The notes: generated from the sequence alone by a model not told the origin. A DNA stretch of 64,000 nt from Pseudoalteromonas sp. XI10 (GCF_001469895.1 NZ_LOPY01000037.1:60189-124188); one strand, 5' to 3'. Positions 52,121 through 62,162 are shown, counted from the first letter of the stretch. Made by a program: numbers and translations.

Positions 52121-52840
52121 ATGTCAGCGCTTTCTCAATTAAACATCATTCAAGTTAAAGGACTTTCTAAAACGGTCACCACGGTTGAGGGCGACCTGAC
52201 CATCCTCAGTGACATCAGCTTTAATGTCAAGTCGGGCGACTCAGTTGCAGTGGTAGGCACCTCTGGTTCGGGTAAGTCTACTTTATTAAGTTTATTGGCA
52301 GGCCTTGACCAATCAACGGGGGGCAGCATCCATTTAGACGGAGCCGCATTACACGAATTAGATGAAGAAGCACGGGCAGCACTTCGCGCTGAAAAAGTAG
52401 GTTTTGTATTTCAGTCTTTCATGCTTGTACAAAGCTTAACAGCCCTTGAAAACGTAATGCTTCCTGCTGAACTTGCGGGTAGCAAAGACGCTAAACAACA
52501 AGCACTTGAGCTACTTGAAAAAGTAGGTTTGAGTCATCGCGTGGGTCATTACCCGTCGCAATTATCTGGCGGTGAGCAGCAACGGGTAGCAATTGCGCGA
52601 GCATTTATTGGCACACCTAAAATCTTATTTGCCGATGAACCGTCAGCGAACCTAGATAGCAAAAACGGTAAGTTAATTGAGTCTTTATTATTTGAACTAA
52701 ATAAAGAGCATGGCACGACACTCATTTTAGTAACCCATGATGAGCAGCTTGCACAAAAGTGTCAGCAAATTTTACACATAGAAGCAGGGCAGTTAGTAAC
52801 TGTAAAAGAAAGCGAAGGAGTGCAAGCGAATGTGGGCTAA
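52121..52840 (+). CDS. ybbA: ABC transporter ATP-binding protein YbbA
   Basis: ATPase of the LolD/MacB class, working with the YbbP permease. The 239-residue product has Walker A GTSGSGKSTLLS, signature SQLSGGEQQRVAIARAF and Walker B ILFADEPSANLD, plus the H-loop VTHDEQ. I chose the ATG at 52121; another at 52112 is possible. In E. coli the YbbAP complex has been linked to extraction of lipophilic molecules with TesA. The 3' end overlaps ybbP by 11 bases. Confidence 0.92.
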   Translation: MSALSQLNIIQVKGLSKTVTTVEGDLTILSDISFNVKSGDSVAVVGTSGSGKSTLLSLLAGLDQSTGGSIHLDGAALHELDEEARAALRAEKVGFVFQSFMLVQSLTALENVMLPAELAGSKDAKQQALELLEKVGLSHRVGHYPSQLSGGEQQRVAIARAFIGTPKILFADEPSANLDSKNGKLIESLLFELNKEHGTTLILVTHDEQLAQKCQQILHIEAGQLVTVKESEGVQANVG

Positions 52841-55331
52841 ATTAGCACTAAAACTGTTTTCACGTGAGTTTAAGCGTGGCGAATTAACAGTGATCAGTGC
52901 AGCAATAGCCTTAGCTGTTCTCACTGTTTTAACACTGTCTATGGTTACCGACCGAATTGGTCAAAGTATTGAAGAAAAAAGCAGTGCTTTTATTGCCGCT
53001 GATCGCGTTTTAGCTAGTAACCATGCTTTGCCTGCTGAGTTTTTAGAACAAGCCAACCAAGAAAACTTACGCACCGCTAAAATAACCTACTTCGATACCA
53101 TGTTATTTGCCGGTGACGAAATGCAACTTGGCTCGGTTAAAGCGGTATCAAATACCTATCCGTTAAAAGGTGAGTTAAAAGTAAAAACCAGCCTGACTGA
53201 CCAACCACAAGTAACTTCTGATATCCCAAGTCGTGGTGAAGTGTGGTTAAGTGAATCTGTGTTTTATGCGCTAAACATTAAAGTGGGCGATAAAGTAGAG
53301 CTTGGTGCTGCTACGTTTACGGCTAGTCATGTTGTAGCCGAAGAGCCAGATGCACCGTTTAATGTGTTTTCAAGCAGCCAACGAATTTTAATTAATGAAG
53401 CAGACATTGCTGTTACAGAGGTAATTCAGCCGGGCAGCCGTGTGTTTTACCGCCAACTTTATGCTGGTGACAAAGATAACTTAGATAGCTTTTATGCGTG
53501 GTTAAAACCACAGATGAAAGAAAACCAACGTTGGTATGGTGTTAAAGACCGCCAGTCACCTATTTCTAATAGTTTAAATCGTGCCGAAAGCTATTTATTG
53601 CTAGCTGGTTTACTAGGCATTATTTTAGCTGCTGTTGCTATTGCGGTATCGGCAAAACGTTATTGTGAACGTCAGTACGACCCAGTTGCTATGATGAAAA
53701 CGCTTGGCGGTAGCCGCGCGATGATCCGTAAAATCTATTTATTACATTTGAGCCTTGTGTGTTCAATGTCGGTGATTGTCGGTTTACTGATTGGTTATGG
53801 TTTACAAGCGGTTGCGACCGATTATTTGGCACAAACCATGGGCACAGCACTACCAAGCGCATCGGCAAAACCTTGGATTATTGCGATTAGCACGGGTGTG
53901 ATTTGTGCGGTTATGTTTTCAATTAAACCGCTACTCGATTTATTTGATATTCCGCCGCTGCGTGTACTTCGCCGTAACTTAGGCGACCGTTTATTGGTAA
54001 GTAAAGTGCACCTTACTATGTCGGCGCTTACTGTGTTTTTACTGATGTGGTTATTTAGTAACAACATCAAAATTAGTGCAATTTTGTTCCTTTCGACGGC
54101 ATTTTTAATTGCCGTGTTATTTGGTTTATCAAAGGTTATTTTTGGTGGTGGTCGTAAACTTGGCTTGAGTCCGGGCAACAGTTGGTCATTGGCGATTGCG
54201 TCAATTCAAAAGCGTGCCAATGTGAATGCGGTACAATTAATTAGCTTTGCTTTGGCTATCAAACTATTACTGTTTTTAATTGTACTTAAGAACGACATGA
54301 TTTCGGATTGGCAGTCTCAGCTTCCTGAAAATGCACCTAATTCATTTTTAGTGAACATTACTGAGCAAGAGTTAGAGCCTATTACTAGCTTCTTAGCGCA
54401 AAACGATATGCCAACATCTGATTTCTATCCGGTTGTTCGTGGCCGTGTAAACGCCGTTAATGGTGAGTTGGTTGCCCGCGAAGTATCGCAAGAAGACAAC
54501 GAAAAGAAAGACGAAGAAGCCCGCTCTGGTATTGGTCGTGAGTTAAACCTAACTTGGCGTAAAGACTTACCTAATCAAAACGAGCTTATCGACGGTACAT
54601 GGTTTACTGAAGACTCAGTAGCCGAGGCATCGGTAGAAGAGTCAATGCTTGAACGCCTTGATGTACAAATTGGCGATACGCTTACTTTCTTAATCGGTGC
54701 GCAGTCGTTTGATGCAAAAATTACCAGTGTACGTAAGGTTAATTGGACCACGCTTAAACCTAACTTCTTTATTATTTTAAGCCCTGATGTGCTAGCGAGT
54801 TTTCCGGCTACTTATATTTCATCGGTAAATGTAAAAGCAGAGAAAAAACGTGAGTTTAATGAGCTAATGCGTCAATACCCAACGGTTAACGTGATAGATG
54901 TTGAGAGTTTCATTAAACAAATTCGCTCAACCATAGAGCAAGTATCGTTAGCGATAGGGTTTGTACTAGCGATTGTGGTTGCCTGTGGCGCTTTAGTACT
55001 TATTTCACAAGTGCAAGCAAGTTTAGGCGAGCGAATGCAAGAGATTGTTATTTTGCGAACTTTAGGTGCTAAAGGGCGTTTAATTAAAAATGCCACCTTA
55101 TATGAGTTTTTACTATTAGGCGTTACTGCAGGTTTAGTCGCTGCCATTGTCAGTGACATCGCTCTGTTAATAGTACAAAAACAAATGTTCGATTTAGCAG
55201 GTAAGTTCCACCCTCACATTTGGGTAATTGGCCCAGCAGTCGGTGGCTTATTTGTGGCATGTTTGGGCTATTTGATGATAGCCCGCACAATGCGAAAAAA
55301 TACCCAAGGCTTATTACGTTCGCTCGCGTAA
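52830..55331 (+). CDS. ybbP: FtsX-family ABC permease YbbP
   Basis: The 833-residue inner-membrane protein has ten helices: one N-terminal, two FtsX-type clusters (about 255-380 and 700-830), and additional ones near 390-500, with two large periplasmic domains. It is of the double-FtsX type (YbbP in E. coli). It forms a transporter with YbbA that probably removes lipids or lipophilic substances from the membrane, with TesA as the processing enzyme; this is inferred from conserved linkage. Confidence 0.92.
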   Translation: MWAKLALKLFSREFKRGELTVISAAIALAVLTVLTLSMVTDRIGQSIEEKSSAFIAADRVLASNHALPAEFLEQANQENLRTAKITYFDTMLFAGDEMQLGSVKAVSNTYPLKGELKVKTSLTDQPQVTSDIPSRGEVWLSESVFYALNIKVGDKVELGAATFTASHVVAEEPDAPFNVFSSSQRILINEADIAVTEVIQPGSRVFYRQLYAGDKDNLDSFYAWLKPQMKENQRWYGVKDRQSPISNSLNRAESYLLLAGLLGIILAAVAIAVSAKRYCERQYDPVAMMKTLGGSRAMIRKIYLLHLSLVCSMSVIVGLLIGYGLQAVATDYLAQTMGTALPSASAKPWIIAISTGVICAVMFSIKPLLDLFDIPPLRVLRRNLGDRLLVSKVHLTMSALTVFLLMWLFSNNIKISAILFLSTAFLIAVLFGLSKVIFGGGRKLGLSPGNSWSLAIASIQKRANVNAVQLISFALAIKLLLFLIVLKNDMISDWQSQLPENAPNSFLVNITEQELEPITSFLAQNDMPTSDFYPVVRGRVNAVNGELVAREVSQEDNEKKDEEARSGIGRELNLTWRKDLPNQNELIDGTWFTEDSVAEASVEESMLERLDVQIGDTLTFLIGAQSFDAKITSVRKVNWTTLKPNFFIILSPDVLASFPATYISSVNVKAEKKREFNELMRQYPTVNVIDVESFIKQIRSTIEQVSLAIGFVLAIVVACGALVLISQVQASLGERMQEIVILRTLGAKGRLIKNATLYEFLLLGVTAGLVAAIVSDIALLIVQKQMFDLAGKFHPHIWVIGPAVGGLFVACLGYLMIARTMRKNTQGLLRSLA

Positions 55332-55352
55332 AAGTCTCTTGAAGGTTGACTA

Positions 55353-55384
55353 TAAAATGCTCGCAATTGCGGGCATTTTTTATG
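55353..55384 (+). terminator. Terminator of ybbP
   Basis: ATGCTCGC and GCGGGCAT (one G-U pair) form the stem, with AATT loop and T-run. Confidence 0.85.
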
Positions 55385-55467
55385 AATTGCAATTGGCTAC
55401 TGGTAATTTATACAGTGCTCTGGCATTATTAACCGCAGATAATAATGATAATAGACGGTTCAGTTAG

Positions 55468-55992
55468 TTGGCGATTATTTTAGGGATTGATCCTGGTTCA
55501 CGATTAACAGGGTACGGCGTGATTGCTCACCAAGGTGCTAAGTTCACTTATTTAGGTAGTGGCTGCATTAAATTGGCCGATCACGATTTTCCGGTACGTT
55601 TAAAAATGATTTACCAAGGGATCAGTCAATTGGTAGAGCAATTCTCACCAGACAGTTTTGCTATCGAAAAAGTGTTTATGGCACACAACCCAGACTCAGC
55701 GCTTAAGCTCGGTCAAGCACGCGGTGCTGCTATTGTTGGCGCTTCAATGGCAGAGCTGCCAGTTTATGAGTATTCAGCTAGGCAAATTAAGCAGGCCGTT
55801 GTAGGTAATGGCGGCGCCGATAAGTCTCAAGTTCAGCATATGGTTAAAAACATTTTAAAGCTGCCAGGTACCCCTCAAGCCGATGCCGCAGATGCCTTGG
55901 CAATTGCTATTTGTCATGCACACTCAGAACAAAATTTAATAAAACTTGCGGGCAGTGCGAGCAAAACCGTAAGAGGACGATTAAGGAAGTAA
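55468..55992 (+). CDS. ruvC: Crossover junction endodeoxyribonuclease RuvC
   Basis: Resolves Holliday junctions by paired nicks. The 174-residue product has the four catalytic acids in ILGIDPGSR (D7), AIEKVFM (glutamate) and the C-terminal [14 protein letters not shown] (two aspartates). It starts with TTG at 55468, the position that aligns with relatives. It is followed by ruvA after one base. The yebC gene often found before ruvC is absent. Confidence 0.95.
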   Translation: MAIILGIDPGSRLTGYGVIAHQGAKFTYLGSGCIKLADHDFPVRLKMIYQGISQLVEQFSPDSFAIEKVFMAHNPDSALKLGQARGAAIVGASMAELPVYEYSARQIKQAVVGNGGADKSQVQHMVKNILKLPGTPQADAADALAIAICHAHSEQNLIKLAGSASKTVRGRLRK

Positions 55993-55993
55993 T

Positions 55994-56614
55994 ATGATTG
56001 GTCGATTAAATGGCTTACTAGTAGAAAAACAGCCGCCAGAAATTCTTATTGAAGTAAGTGGTGTAGGCTACGAAGTGCAAATGCCGATGACCTGCTTTTA
56101 TGATTTACCAGCAGTGGGTGAGCAAGCGGTTATTTATACCCATTTTGTGGTACGTGAAGATGCCCAGCTATTATTTGGCTTTAACAACAAAACCGAACGC
56201 GCTTTATTTAGAGAGCTTTTAAAAGCCAATGGTGTTGGGCCAAAACTTGGTCTAGCTATTTTATCGGGTATGTCGGCGCAGCAATTTGTAAGCTGTGTTA
56301 ATAATGAAGATGCAACAACACTGGTAAAATTGCCGGGTGTTGGTAAAAAAACGGCTGAGCGTTTAGTGCTCGAAATGAAAGACAGACTCAAAGATTGGGG
56401 TAATGACTTATTTACACCATTTAGCGATAATGCCGTCATTGAGCCATCAAGTGATGATACTCTAGTGGCAAATAATGCTGCCGATGATGCAGTATCAGCA
56501 CTTGTGGCATTAGGCTATAAGCTACCGCAAGCACAAAAAGCGGTTAAAACAGTGAACAAACCAGATATGACGACCGAGGTTCTAATTAAAGAAGCTCTAA
56601 AATCAATGTTGTGA
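55994..56614 (+). CDS. ruvA: Holliday junction DNA helicase subunit RuvA
   Basis: Binds the four-way junction and loads RuvB rings. The 206-residue product has an OB-fold ([21 protein letters not shown]), the helix-hairpin-helix pair [12 protein letters not shown] and [20 protein letters not shown], and a C-terminal domain III ([16 protein letters not shown]) that contacts RuvB. It lies between ruvC and ruvB in one operon. Confidence 0.97.
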   Translation: MIGRLNGLLVEKQPPEILIEVSGVGYEVQMPMTCFYDLPAVGEQAVIYTHFVVREDAQLLFGFNNKTERALFRELLKANGVGPKLGLAILSGMSAQQFVSCVNNEDATTLVKLPGVGKKTAERLVLEMKDRLKDWGNDLFTPFSDNAVIEPSSDDTLVANNAADDAVSALVALGYKLPQAQKAVKTVNKPDMTTEVLIKEALKSML

Positions 56615-56621
56615 GTAAACC

Positions 56622-57626
56622 ATGATTGAAGCAGATCGCTTAATAGATGCGAGTGAACAAAGTAACGAAGACAGTGTTGATCGTGCCATACGACCAAAGC
56701 TGTTAACCGATTACACAGGCCAGCCGCATGTTAAGCAACAAATGGAAATTTTTATCGAGGCCGCTCGCCATCGTGGCGAAGCGCTGGATCACTTATTAAT
56801 ATTTGGTCCGCCGGGTCTTGGTAAAACTACACTTGCAAACATTGTAGCCAACGAGCTTAACGTTAATATTAAAACAACGTCGGGGCCAGTACTCGAAAAA
56901 GCAGGCGATTTAGCTGCGCTTTTAACGAACCTTGAAGAAGGCGACGTACTGTTTATTGACGAAATACATCGCTTGAGCCCGCAAGTCGAAGAGATTTTGT
57001 ATCCCGCAATGGAAGATTATCAGCTGGATATTATGATAGGTGAGGGCCCCGCAGCACGCTCAATCAAGCTTGATTTGCCGCCATTTACTTTAATTGGTGC
57101 AACAACTCGTGCTGGCTCACTCACCTCACCACTTAGAGACCGTTTTGGTATTGTTCAGCGATTAGAGTTTTATTCGGTTGAAGACTTATCGAAAATTGTT
57201 GCCCGCTCAGCAAGCTTTTTAGACTTAACCATGTGTGATGAAGGTGCTACCGAAATCGCCAAGCGTTCACGAGGTACACCGCGCATAGCAAACCGTTTAT
57301 TACGCCGCGTTCGTGATTACACCCAAGTGAAATCAGACGGTAAAGTGAACGCCATAGTTGCAGAACAAGCCCTCGATATGATTGATGTTGATAAAAGCGG
57401 TTTTGACTACATGGATAGAAAATACTTGCTAGCTATTATCGAAAAATTTATGGGCGGCCCAGTTGGCCTTGATAACCTAGCGGCTGCAATTGGCGAAGAA
57501 AAAGAAACCATCGAAGATGTAATAGAGCCTTTTTTAATTCAACAAGGCTTTATTCAACGTACCCCCCGCGGACGACTCGTTTCAGATATTGCTTATTTAC
57601 ACTTTGGGCTAACGCCAGAGAAATAA
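56622..57626 (+). CDS. ruvB: Holliday junction branch-migration ATPase RuvB
   Basis: AAA+ motor that drives branch migration. The 334-residue product has Walker [17 protein letters not shown], Walker [13 protein letters not shown], sensor 1 [20 protein letters not shown] and a C-terminal winged helix ending in [12 protein letters not shown]. It lies seven bases after ruvA and ends with a terminator. Confidence 0.98.
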   Translation: MIEADRLIDASEQSNEDSVDRAIRPKLLTDYTGQPHVKQQMEIFIEAARHRGEALDHLLIFGPPGLGKTTLANIVANELNVNIKTTSGPVLEKAGDLAALLTNLEEGDVLFIDEIHRLSPQVEEILYPAMEDYQLDIMIGEGPAARSIKLDLPPFTLIGATTRAGSLTSPLRDRFGIVQRLEFYSVEDLSKIVARSASFLDLTMCDEGATEIAKRSRGTPRIANRLLRRVRDYTQVKSDGKVNAIVAEQALDMIDVDKSGFDYMDRKYLLAIIEKFMGGPVGLDNLAAAIGEEKETIEDVIEPFLIQQGFIQRTPRGRLVSDIAYLHFGLTPEK

Positions 57627-57628
57627 CT

Positions 57629-57656
57629 AAAACCCCGCGAAGCGGGGTTTTTTGTA
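57629..57656 (+). terminator. Terminator of ruvCAB
   Basis: AAACCCCGC and GCGGGGTTT form a 9-bp stem with a GAA loop and a T-run. Confidence 0.92.
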
Positions 57657-57666
57657 GTTAGACATT

Positions 57667-57736
57667 AGAAGTTAGATATCAGAAGTTAGATATCAGAAGT
57701 TAGATTTCAGAAGTTAGATTTCAGAAGTTAGATTTC
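57667..57736. repeat. Tandem array of five 14-bp repeats
   Basis: Five head-to-tail copies of AGAAGTTAGATATC; the last three copies read AGAAGTTAGATTTC, so one base changed and then spread. A partial unit (GTTAGACATT) precedes. It is non-coding and lies just after the ruvB terminator. Confidence 0.95.
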
Positions 57737-57812
57737 AGTTGACCGAGAGGGTGGTTTTATTTGTGTAATTAAACAAAAAGCTTGCTATAGATGATATTAG
57801 TTTTACTTTGTT

Positions 57813-57903
57813 CTAACCACTAACCACTAACCACTAACCACTAACCACTAACCACTAACCACTAACCACTAACCACTAACCACTAACCACTAACCACTAA
57901 CCA
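57813..57903. repeat. Tandem array of thirteen 7-bp repeats
   Basis: Thirteen perfect head-to-tail copies of CTAACCA fill exactly 91 bp. The copy perfection suggests recent expansion by strand slippage. It lies 76 bp from the 14-bp array and is non-coding. The CTAAC in each unit is the complement of the GTTAG in the 14-bp units. Confidence 0.97.
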
Positions 57904-57986
57904 GTGGGTTGTTGTCTCATTTTAACATCTGTAATTCACATGCTGTTAAGTTATCGGTAGGTATTCTCATTGGCGTTTGTGTAGGC

Positions 57987-58014
57987 AAAAAAAAGCCCGC
58001 ATAAGGATGCGGGC
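57987..58014 (-). terminator. Intrinsic terminator on the minus strand
   Basis: On the minus strand GCCCGCAT and ATGCGGGC pair with a CCTT loop, followed by eight Ts. It points left, so it must end a minus-strand transcript that begins between here and tolQ; no protein gene is there. Confidence 0.88.
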
Positions 58015-58167
58015 AAACAACAAGTTGAAGGAAGTAATCCAGGGAACTACGGTCTACTTGAATAAGGTTTTATCCCGATTTAAGTAAACCTAGAGCAATA
58101 CGAAACTTCATATTGCTAAAAACGGAGCTTGATGAAAGAAACTTTCATGAGGTTGCTAGCTCGGTAT
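57987..58167 (-). ncRNA. Candidate structured small RNA (~180 nt)
   Basis: A minus-strand unit bounded by a sigma-70-like promoter and an intrinsic terminator. The predicted RNA contains a hairpin with ATGAAAG / CTTTCAT inside GAGCT / AGCTC, a second hairpin with AGCAATA / TATTGCT, a third with GGTTTACTT / AAGTAGACC, and the terminator stem. No start codon with ribosome-binding site and no convincing reading frame is present. I could not match it to Spot 42, GcvB, 6S or CsrB. The start is estimated from the -10 box. Confidence 0.6.
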
Positions 58168-58173
58168 AGGTAA

Positions 58174-58202
58174 ATAATACGCAATGATGGATTTTTCTTC
58201 AA
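58174..58202 (-). promoter_or_regulatory. Promoter of the candidate small RNA
   Basis: On the minus strand TTGAAG (58202-58197) and TATTAT (58179-58174) are separated by exactly 17 bp, a good sigma-70 match. Confidence 0.65.
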
Positions 58203-58576
58203 ACTAGAAAAATTTTATTTTCAGATAAAAAAAACTAATGTGAGCTAAAAATTGAATTGTTTTCTTTTTGTTCACTTTGTAACTATTTTGTTTTTAACCA
58301 TCTGAATAAAATGGTTTTTATAATTCTTGTGATCTTTATTCAGGATTAGTTTAAGTATTCTGTAGTAGATTTGCAAAAGTGCTTTTGGGTGTTTATGCGT
58401 AATTTATGAATAAACGTCGTGTTTTTGTCTGTTTTGGTTGCTTTTGAGAGCTATTCTAGTGACTTATTATTAAGGTGAAAATATGCGTAAATGTGTTGAT
58501 AAAACCTAATATGGCTAAAAAATAACTAAGCAAATTGCTTTTTACCGTTATTTGCCGCTAATTCACAGCAAGAGCG
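58203..58576. other. AT-rich non-coding stretch
   Basis: I see no gene, no convincing RNA signal and no repeat between the small-RNA promoter and the tolQ promoter region. The stretch is markedly AT-rich. Confidence 0.5.
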
Positions 58577-58605
58577 TTGTCAGTTTATAACTGACTAGAT
58601 ACACT
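58577..58605 (+). promoter_or_regulatory. Candidate promoter of the tol-pal operon
   Basis: TTGTCA (58577-58582) and TACACT (58600-58605) are 17 bp apart. The spacer forms part of an inverted repeat (GTCAGTT / AACTGAC) that could bind a regulator. It lies 90 bases before the tolQ start. Confidence 0.4.
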
Positions 58606-58694
58606 AGATGTAACTTTTGGCCATGATTGTGGTCAATAAATGCAAGTGTAAAAAATATAACAAATTACATAGAAATCTATTTTAGGAGTTTAAC

Positions 58695-59399
58695 GTGGGA
58701 TCAGGGCTTAACTTTTTAGATCTTATTCTAGAAGCCAGTGTACTTGTCCAGCTAGTAATGTTGGCATTAGTCGGTATGTCGGTAATGTCATGGGCAATTA
58801 TTTTTCAACGTAAAAAAGCGATTTCTGATGCACTTAATGGCGCTAAGCGTTTTGAGCAAAAGTTTTGGTCAGGTATTGATTTAAGTAAATTATATAACGA
58901 AGTATCTGCTCGTCCTGGTGGTGCATCAGGTGTTGAAGCATTATTCGTTGCAGGATTTAAAGAGTTTGCACGTCATAAGAAAAATACATTTCAAAGTGCA
59001 GGCATCGTAATGGAAGGCACACATCGTTCAATGCGAGTTGCGCTATCGCGCGAAGTTGAAAAGCTTGAGTCAAGTTTATCGTTTTTAGCAACAGTGGGTT
59101 CAATTAGTCCTTACATCGGTCTGTTTGGTACGGTATGGGGTATTATGAACGCATTCATCGCGTTAGGTGAAGTTAAACAAGCAACGCTACAAATGGTAGC
59201 GCCAGGTATCGCCGAAGCGCTGATTGCAACTGCAATGGGCTTATTTGCTGCAATCCCTGCTGTAATTGCTTACAACCGTTTTGCTAATAAAGTAGAAAAG
59301 CTTGAAGGTAATTACATTAACTTCATGGAAGAATTCGCCAATATTTTACACCGCCAAGCAGCTGCGCAAATAGAGGCTAAAGCGAATGTATCAGCGTAA
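58695..59399 (+). CDS. tolQ: Tol-Pal system inner-membrane protein TolQ
   Basis: Proton-channel subunit (MotA/ExbB family) that energises TolA with TolR. The 234-residue product has three membrane helices (about 13-36, 137-160 and 172-195) and the conserved [18 protein letters not shown]. It starts with GTG; AGGAG lies seven bases upstream. The ybgC gene usually before tolQ is absent. It overlaps tolR by 14 bases. Confidence 0.96.
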   Translation: MGSGLNFLDLILEASVLVQLVMLALVGMSVMSWAIIFQRKKAISDALNGAKRFEQKFWSGIDLSKLYNEVSARPGGASGVEALFVAGFKEFARHKKNTFQSAGIVMEGTHRSMRVALSREVEKLESSLSFLATVGSISPYIGLFGTVWGIMNAFIALGEVKQATLQMVAPGIAEALIATAMGLFAAIPAVIAYNRFANKVEKLEGNYINFMEEFANILHRQAAAQIEAKANVSA

Positions 59400-59820
59400 G
59401 AAACGTCGCCCTGTAGGTGAAATAAACGTAGTACCTTACATTGATGTAATGTTGGTACTACTAATTATATTTATGGCAACTGCGCCACTTATTACCCATG
59501 GCGTAAAAGTGGACTTGCCTAAAATGGAAGAATCGGATTTAGTTGATACTAAAGATACACCACCTATCATTGCCTCAATTGATGCTGAAGGTAAGTACTA
59601 TGTAAGTATTGGTACTGACCCAGAAGCACCAATGGAAGCGCTGGATGTTGCGGCGGTAATTAAACTTCAGCTACAAAAAAATCCAGATACACCTGTGATG
59701 ATTAAAGGTTCTGGCCGTGTTTCTTATCAAGAAGTACTGCTGCTTATGGACTTTTTGAAAAATGCTGGTGTGCCTTCAGTGGGTCTTATGACCGAATCAT
59801 TCGAGGGGACGAAAGGCTAG
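59386..59820 (+). CDS. tolR: Tol-Pal system protein TolR
   Basis: ExbD-family partner of TolQ. The 144-residue product has one membrane helix with the proton-path aspartate in [19 protein letters not shown] and a periplasmic domain with MKFLKNAG-type ending ([19 protein letters not shown]). It starts within tolQ and is followed by tolA after one base. Confidence 0.95.
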   Translation: MYQRKKRRPVGEINVVPYIDVMLVLLIIFMATAPLITHGVKVDLPKMEESDLVDTKDTPPIIASIDAEGKYYVSIGTDPEAPMEALDVAAVIKLQLQKNPDTPVMIKGSGRVSYQEVLLLMDFLKNAGVPSVGLMTESFEGTKG

Positions 59821-59821
59821 T

Positions 59822-60760
59822 ATGGGTGCATCAGTAGTAAAATCGGTTCTTTTGCACCTTGCAATAGCAGGTTTATTAGTAGCAACAGCTAATTTTCATA
59901 TGCCAGCGCCTAAGGTGATGGAAGTAACGCTGAACCCTGCTTTACCAGAGCCTGAAAAAGCCGTTGCCGCAGTAACGGTTGATCAGCAAAAGGTTGAGCA
60001 GAAAATTGCCGAGCTTAAAAAGCAAGAAGAAGCAAAAAAACGAGCCGAAGCAAAACGTATTCGTGACCTTGAGCGCCGTGCAAATGATGCACGTAAGCAA
60101 CGTGAAGCTGAAGACAGACGCCTTAAAAAGCTAGAGCAGCAACGCCGCGCGAAAGAGAAGGAAAAAGCAGAAGCAGAAGCACAAGCGAAGAAAGCACGTG
60201 AAATTCAAGAGAAAGAACGAGCTAAAGCGCAACAGGCTGAAAAGCAAAAGCAAGAAGCTGAAGCCGCAGCGAAAGCTGCAGCTGAAAAACGTAAAGCTGA
60301 AGAAGAGGCGTTAAAGAAAGCGGAAGAAGAGCGTAAGCGTAAAGCTGCCGAAGCTGAAGCTGAACGTAAACGCAAAGAAGCTGAAGCAGAGCGTAAACGC
60401 CAGCAAGCATTGCAAGAGCAAATGCTACAAGAACAATTAGCTGCTGAGCAGGCTGCACGTAATAAAGTGCGCCAGCAACAAGTAGTGGGCGAAGTTGAAA
60501 AATATAAAGCGTTAATTATGGCGCGCATTCAACAAAACTTCTTAAAAGATGAGAAGATGAAAGGTAAAGAATGTCGTCTTAATATTCGTCTTGGTTTTAA
60601 TGGCTTAGTGACTCAAGTAAAATCACTTGGCGGAGATACCTTGGTATGCGAAGCTGCAATGCGTGCGGTGCGTATGGCAGACACATTGCCAGTATCAAAA
60701 GATCGTGAAGTATTTGAGCAACTTAAAAATATTAATTTAACAATAGCGCCTCAATTTTAA
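59822..60760 (+). CDS. tolA: Cell-envelope protein TolA
   Basis: Links the TolQR motor to TolB and Pal across the periplasm. The 312-residue product has one N-terminal membrane helix (about 8-25), a long alanine-, lysine- and glutamate-rich helical region (about 55-220) and a C-terminal globular domain (KYKALIMARIQQNFL; GKECRLNIRLGFNGLV). The repetitive middle explains the long shadow reading frames on the other strand. Confidence 0.94.
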   Translation: MGASVVKSVLLHLAIAGLLVATANFHMPAPKVMEVTLNPALPEPEKAVAAVTVDQQKVEQKIAELKKQEEAKKRAEAKRIRDLERRANDARKQREAEDRRLKKLEQQRRAKEKEKAEAEAQAKKAREIQEKERAKAQQAEKQKQEAEAAAKAAAEKRKAEEEALKKAEEERKRKAAEAEAERKRKEAEAERKRQQALQEQMLQEQLAAEQAARNKVRQQQVVGEVEKYKALIMARIQQNFLKDEKMKGKECRLNIRLGFNGLVTQVKSLGGDTLVCEAAMRAVRMADTLPVSKDREVFEQLKNINLTIAPQF

Positions 60761-60769
60761 AGGAATGAT

Positions 60770-62128
60770 ATGTTTAACCAGATAAAAACAGCATGTTTTA
60801 TTGTATTACTGGGCTTTCATGGCATTGCCAGTGCTGCACTAGAAATTGTGATCACCGATGGTATTGACGGTGCACGTCCAATTGCGATTGTACCTTTCCA
60901 GTACAATGGTGTAGGAACTATCCCTGAAAAATTAAGCTCAGTGATTGCAGCTGACTTAATGCGTAGTGGTAAGTTTAAGCCAATTGATGTGAACACAATG
61001 CCGCAGCTTCCAGCTACTGACACCGACGTTGATTACGGCGCTTGGGTTAATAAAGGCGTTGAAGCGGTTCTTGTAGGCCAAGTAGAGCAGCAAACAAATG
61101 GCCGTTACTTAGTTAAGTATGAGCTTATTGATGTTATTCGTGGTCAAATTACCGGTGGCGAAACGCAAATGATGAGCAATGGCCGATTAGTTAAAAGCCA
61201 AGATCACATTTTAGACGCACGTGAAAGTGTAATTGCTGAAACAGGTTTTCGCCGTTACGCGCACCGCATTAGTGATGTAGTTTACGAAGCGCTAACCGGT
61301 GAAAAAGGTGCATTCTTAACGAAGATTGCTTATGTGATAGTTCGCGAAGAAGAACCTAAGCCATACCAGCTTGTAGTTGCTGATTACGATGGTTTTAATG
61401 AGCAAGTGTTACTTCGCTCTAAAGAGCCATTAATGTCACCAGCGTGGTCACCTGACGGTACTAAGCTTGCGTACGTAACATTTGAGAATCGTCAAAGCCA
61501 AATTTACATTCAAGATTTATACACAGGTAAACGTGAGCTGATCACAAGCCATCCTGGTATTAATGGTGCACCGCAGTTCTCGCCTGATGGTAAAAAGTTA
61601 TTATTAGTACTTTCTAAAGACCGAAATGGTGCAACAGAAGTATATGTTTTAGACCTTGCAACTCGCAAAGAAAGACGTCTTACAAACCACCGTAGTATAG
61701 ATACTGAACCATCTTGGTTCCCTAATGGGCAAGATATTGTGTTTACGTCTGAAAGGGGTGGTAATGCTCAGATTTATAAGTTAAATTTGCAAACTGGTAG
61801 GTCAAAACGCATGACGTTTGACGGAGATATGAACCTAGCAGGTTCGGTTTCTCCAGACGGAAAAGAATTAGTGATGGTGAACCGTACCAACGGTCAATAC
61901 CATCTTGCTAAGAAAGAGCTAGCTACAGGCGCGTTTCAAGTATTAACTAGAACTCGCTTAGATGAATCACCGAGTATCGCTCCAAACGGCTCGATGATTA
62001 TCTACAGCACGCTTCATAATAATAAACAGGTGTTGGCGTTAGTTTCTATGGACGGTCGCTTTAAAGCACGCTTACCTGTGCTAAACGGACAAGTAAAGGC
62101 ACCAGCTTGGTCGCCTTATTTACAGTAA
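60770..62128 (+). CDS. tolB: Tol-Pal system beta-propeller protein TolB
   Basis: Periplasmic protein that binds Pal and is displaced by TolA. The 452-residue product has a signal peptide (ending ASAA), an N-terminal domain with [13 protein letters not shown], and a six-bladed propeller with repeated [35 protein letters not shown] and [10 protein letters not shown] segments. It follows tolA by nine bases. Confidence 0.97.
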   Translation: MFNQIKTACFIVLLGFHGIASAALEIVITDGIDGARPIAIVPFQYNGVGTIPEKLSSVIAADLMRSGKFKPIDVNTMPQLPATDTDVDYGAWVNKGVEAVLVGQVEQQTNGRYLVKYELIDVIRGQITGGETQMMSNGRLVKSQDHILDARESVIAETGFRRYAHRISDVVYEALTGEKGAFLTKIAYVIVREEEPKPYQLVVADYDGFNEQVLLRSKEPLMSPAWSPDGTKLAYVTFENRQSQIYIQDLYTGKRELITSHPGINGAPQFSPDGKKLLLVLSKDRNGATEVYVLDLATRKERRLTNHRSIDTEPSWFPNGQDIVFTSERGGNAQIYKLNLQTGRSKRMTFDGDMNLAGSVSPDGKELVMVNRTNGQYHLAKKELATGAFQVLTRTRLDESPSIAPNGSMIIYSTLHNNKQVLALVSMDGRFKARLPVLNGQVKAPAWSPYLQ

Positions 62129-62162
62129 TTTTACTGGTTTACTCAATATAGGAATCAATTAA

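Noticed and set aside
57813..57903. A CRISPR-like or telomere-like reading of the CTAACCA array
   Set aside because: Units are 7 bp with no spacers, so it is not CRISPR. Telomere resemblance is chance; the array is internal to a chromosome.
58484..58510. An eight-codon reading frame (MRKCVDKT) before tolQ
   Set aside because: Too short to support, and no attenuation-type hairpin follows it.
60205..60528. Long minus-strand reading frames within tolA
   Set aside because: They are mirror images of the repetitive alanine- and lysine-rich helix coding of tolA.
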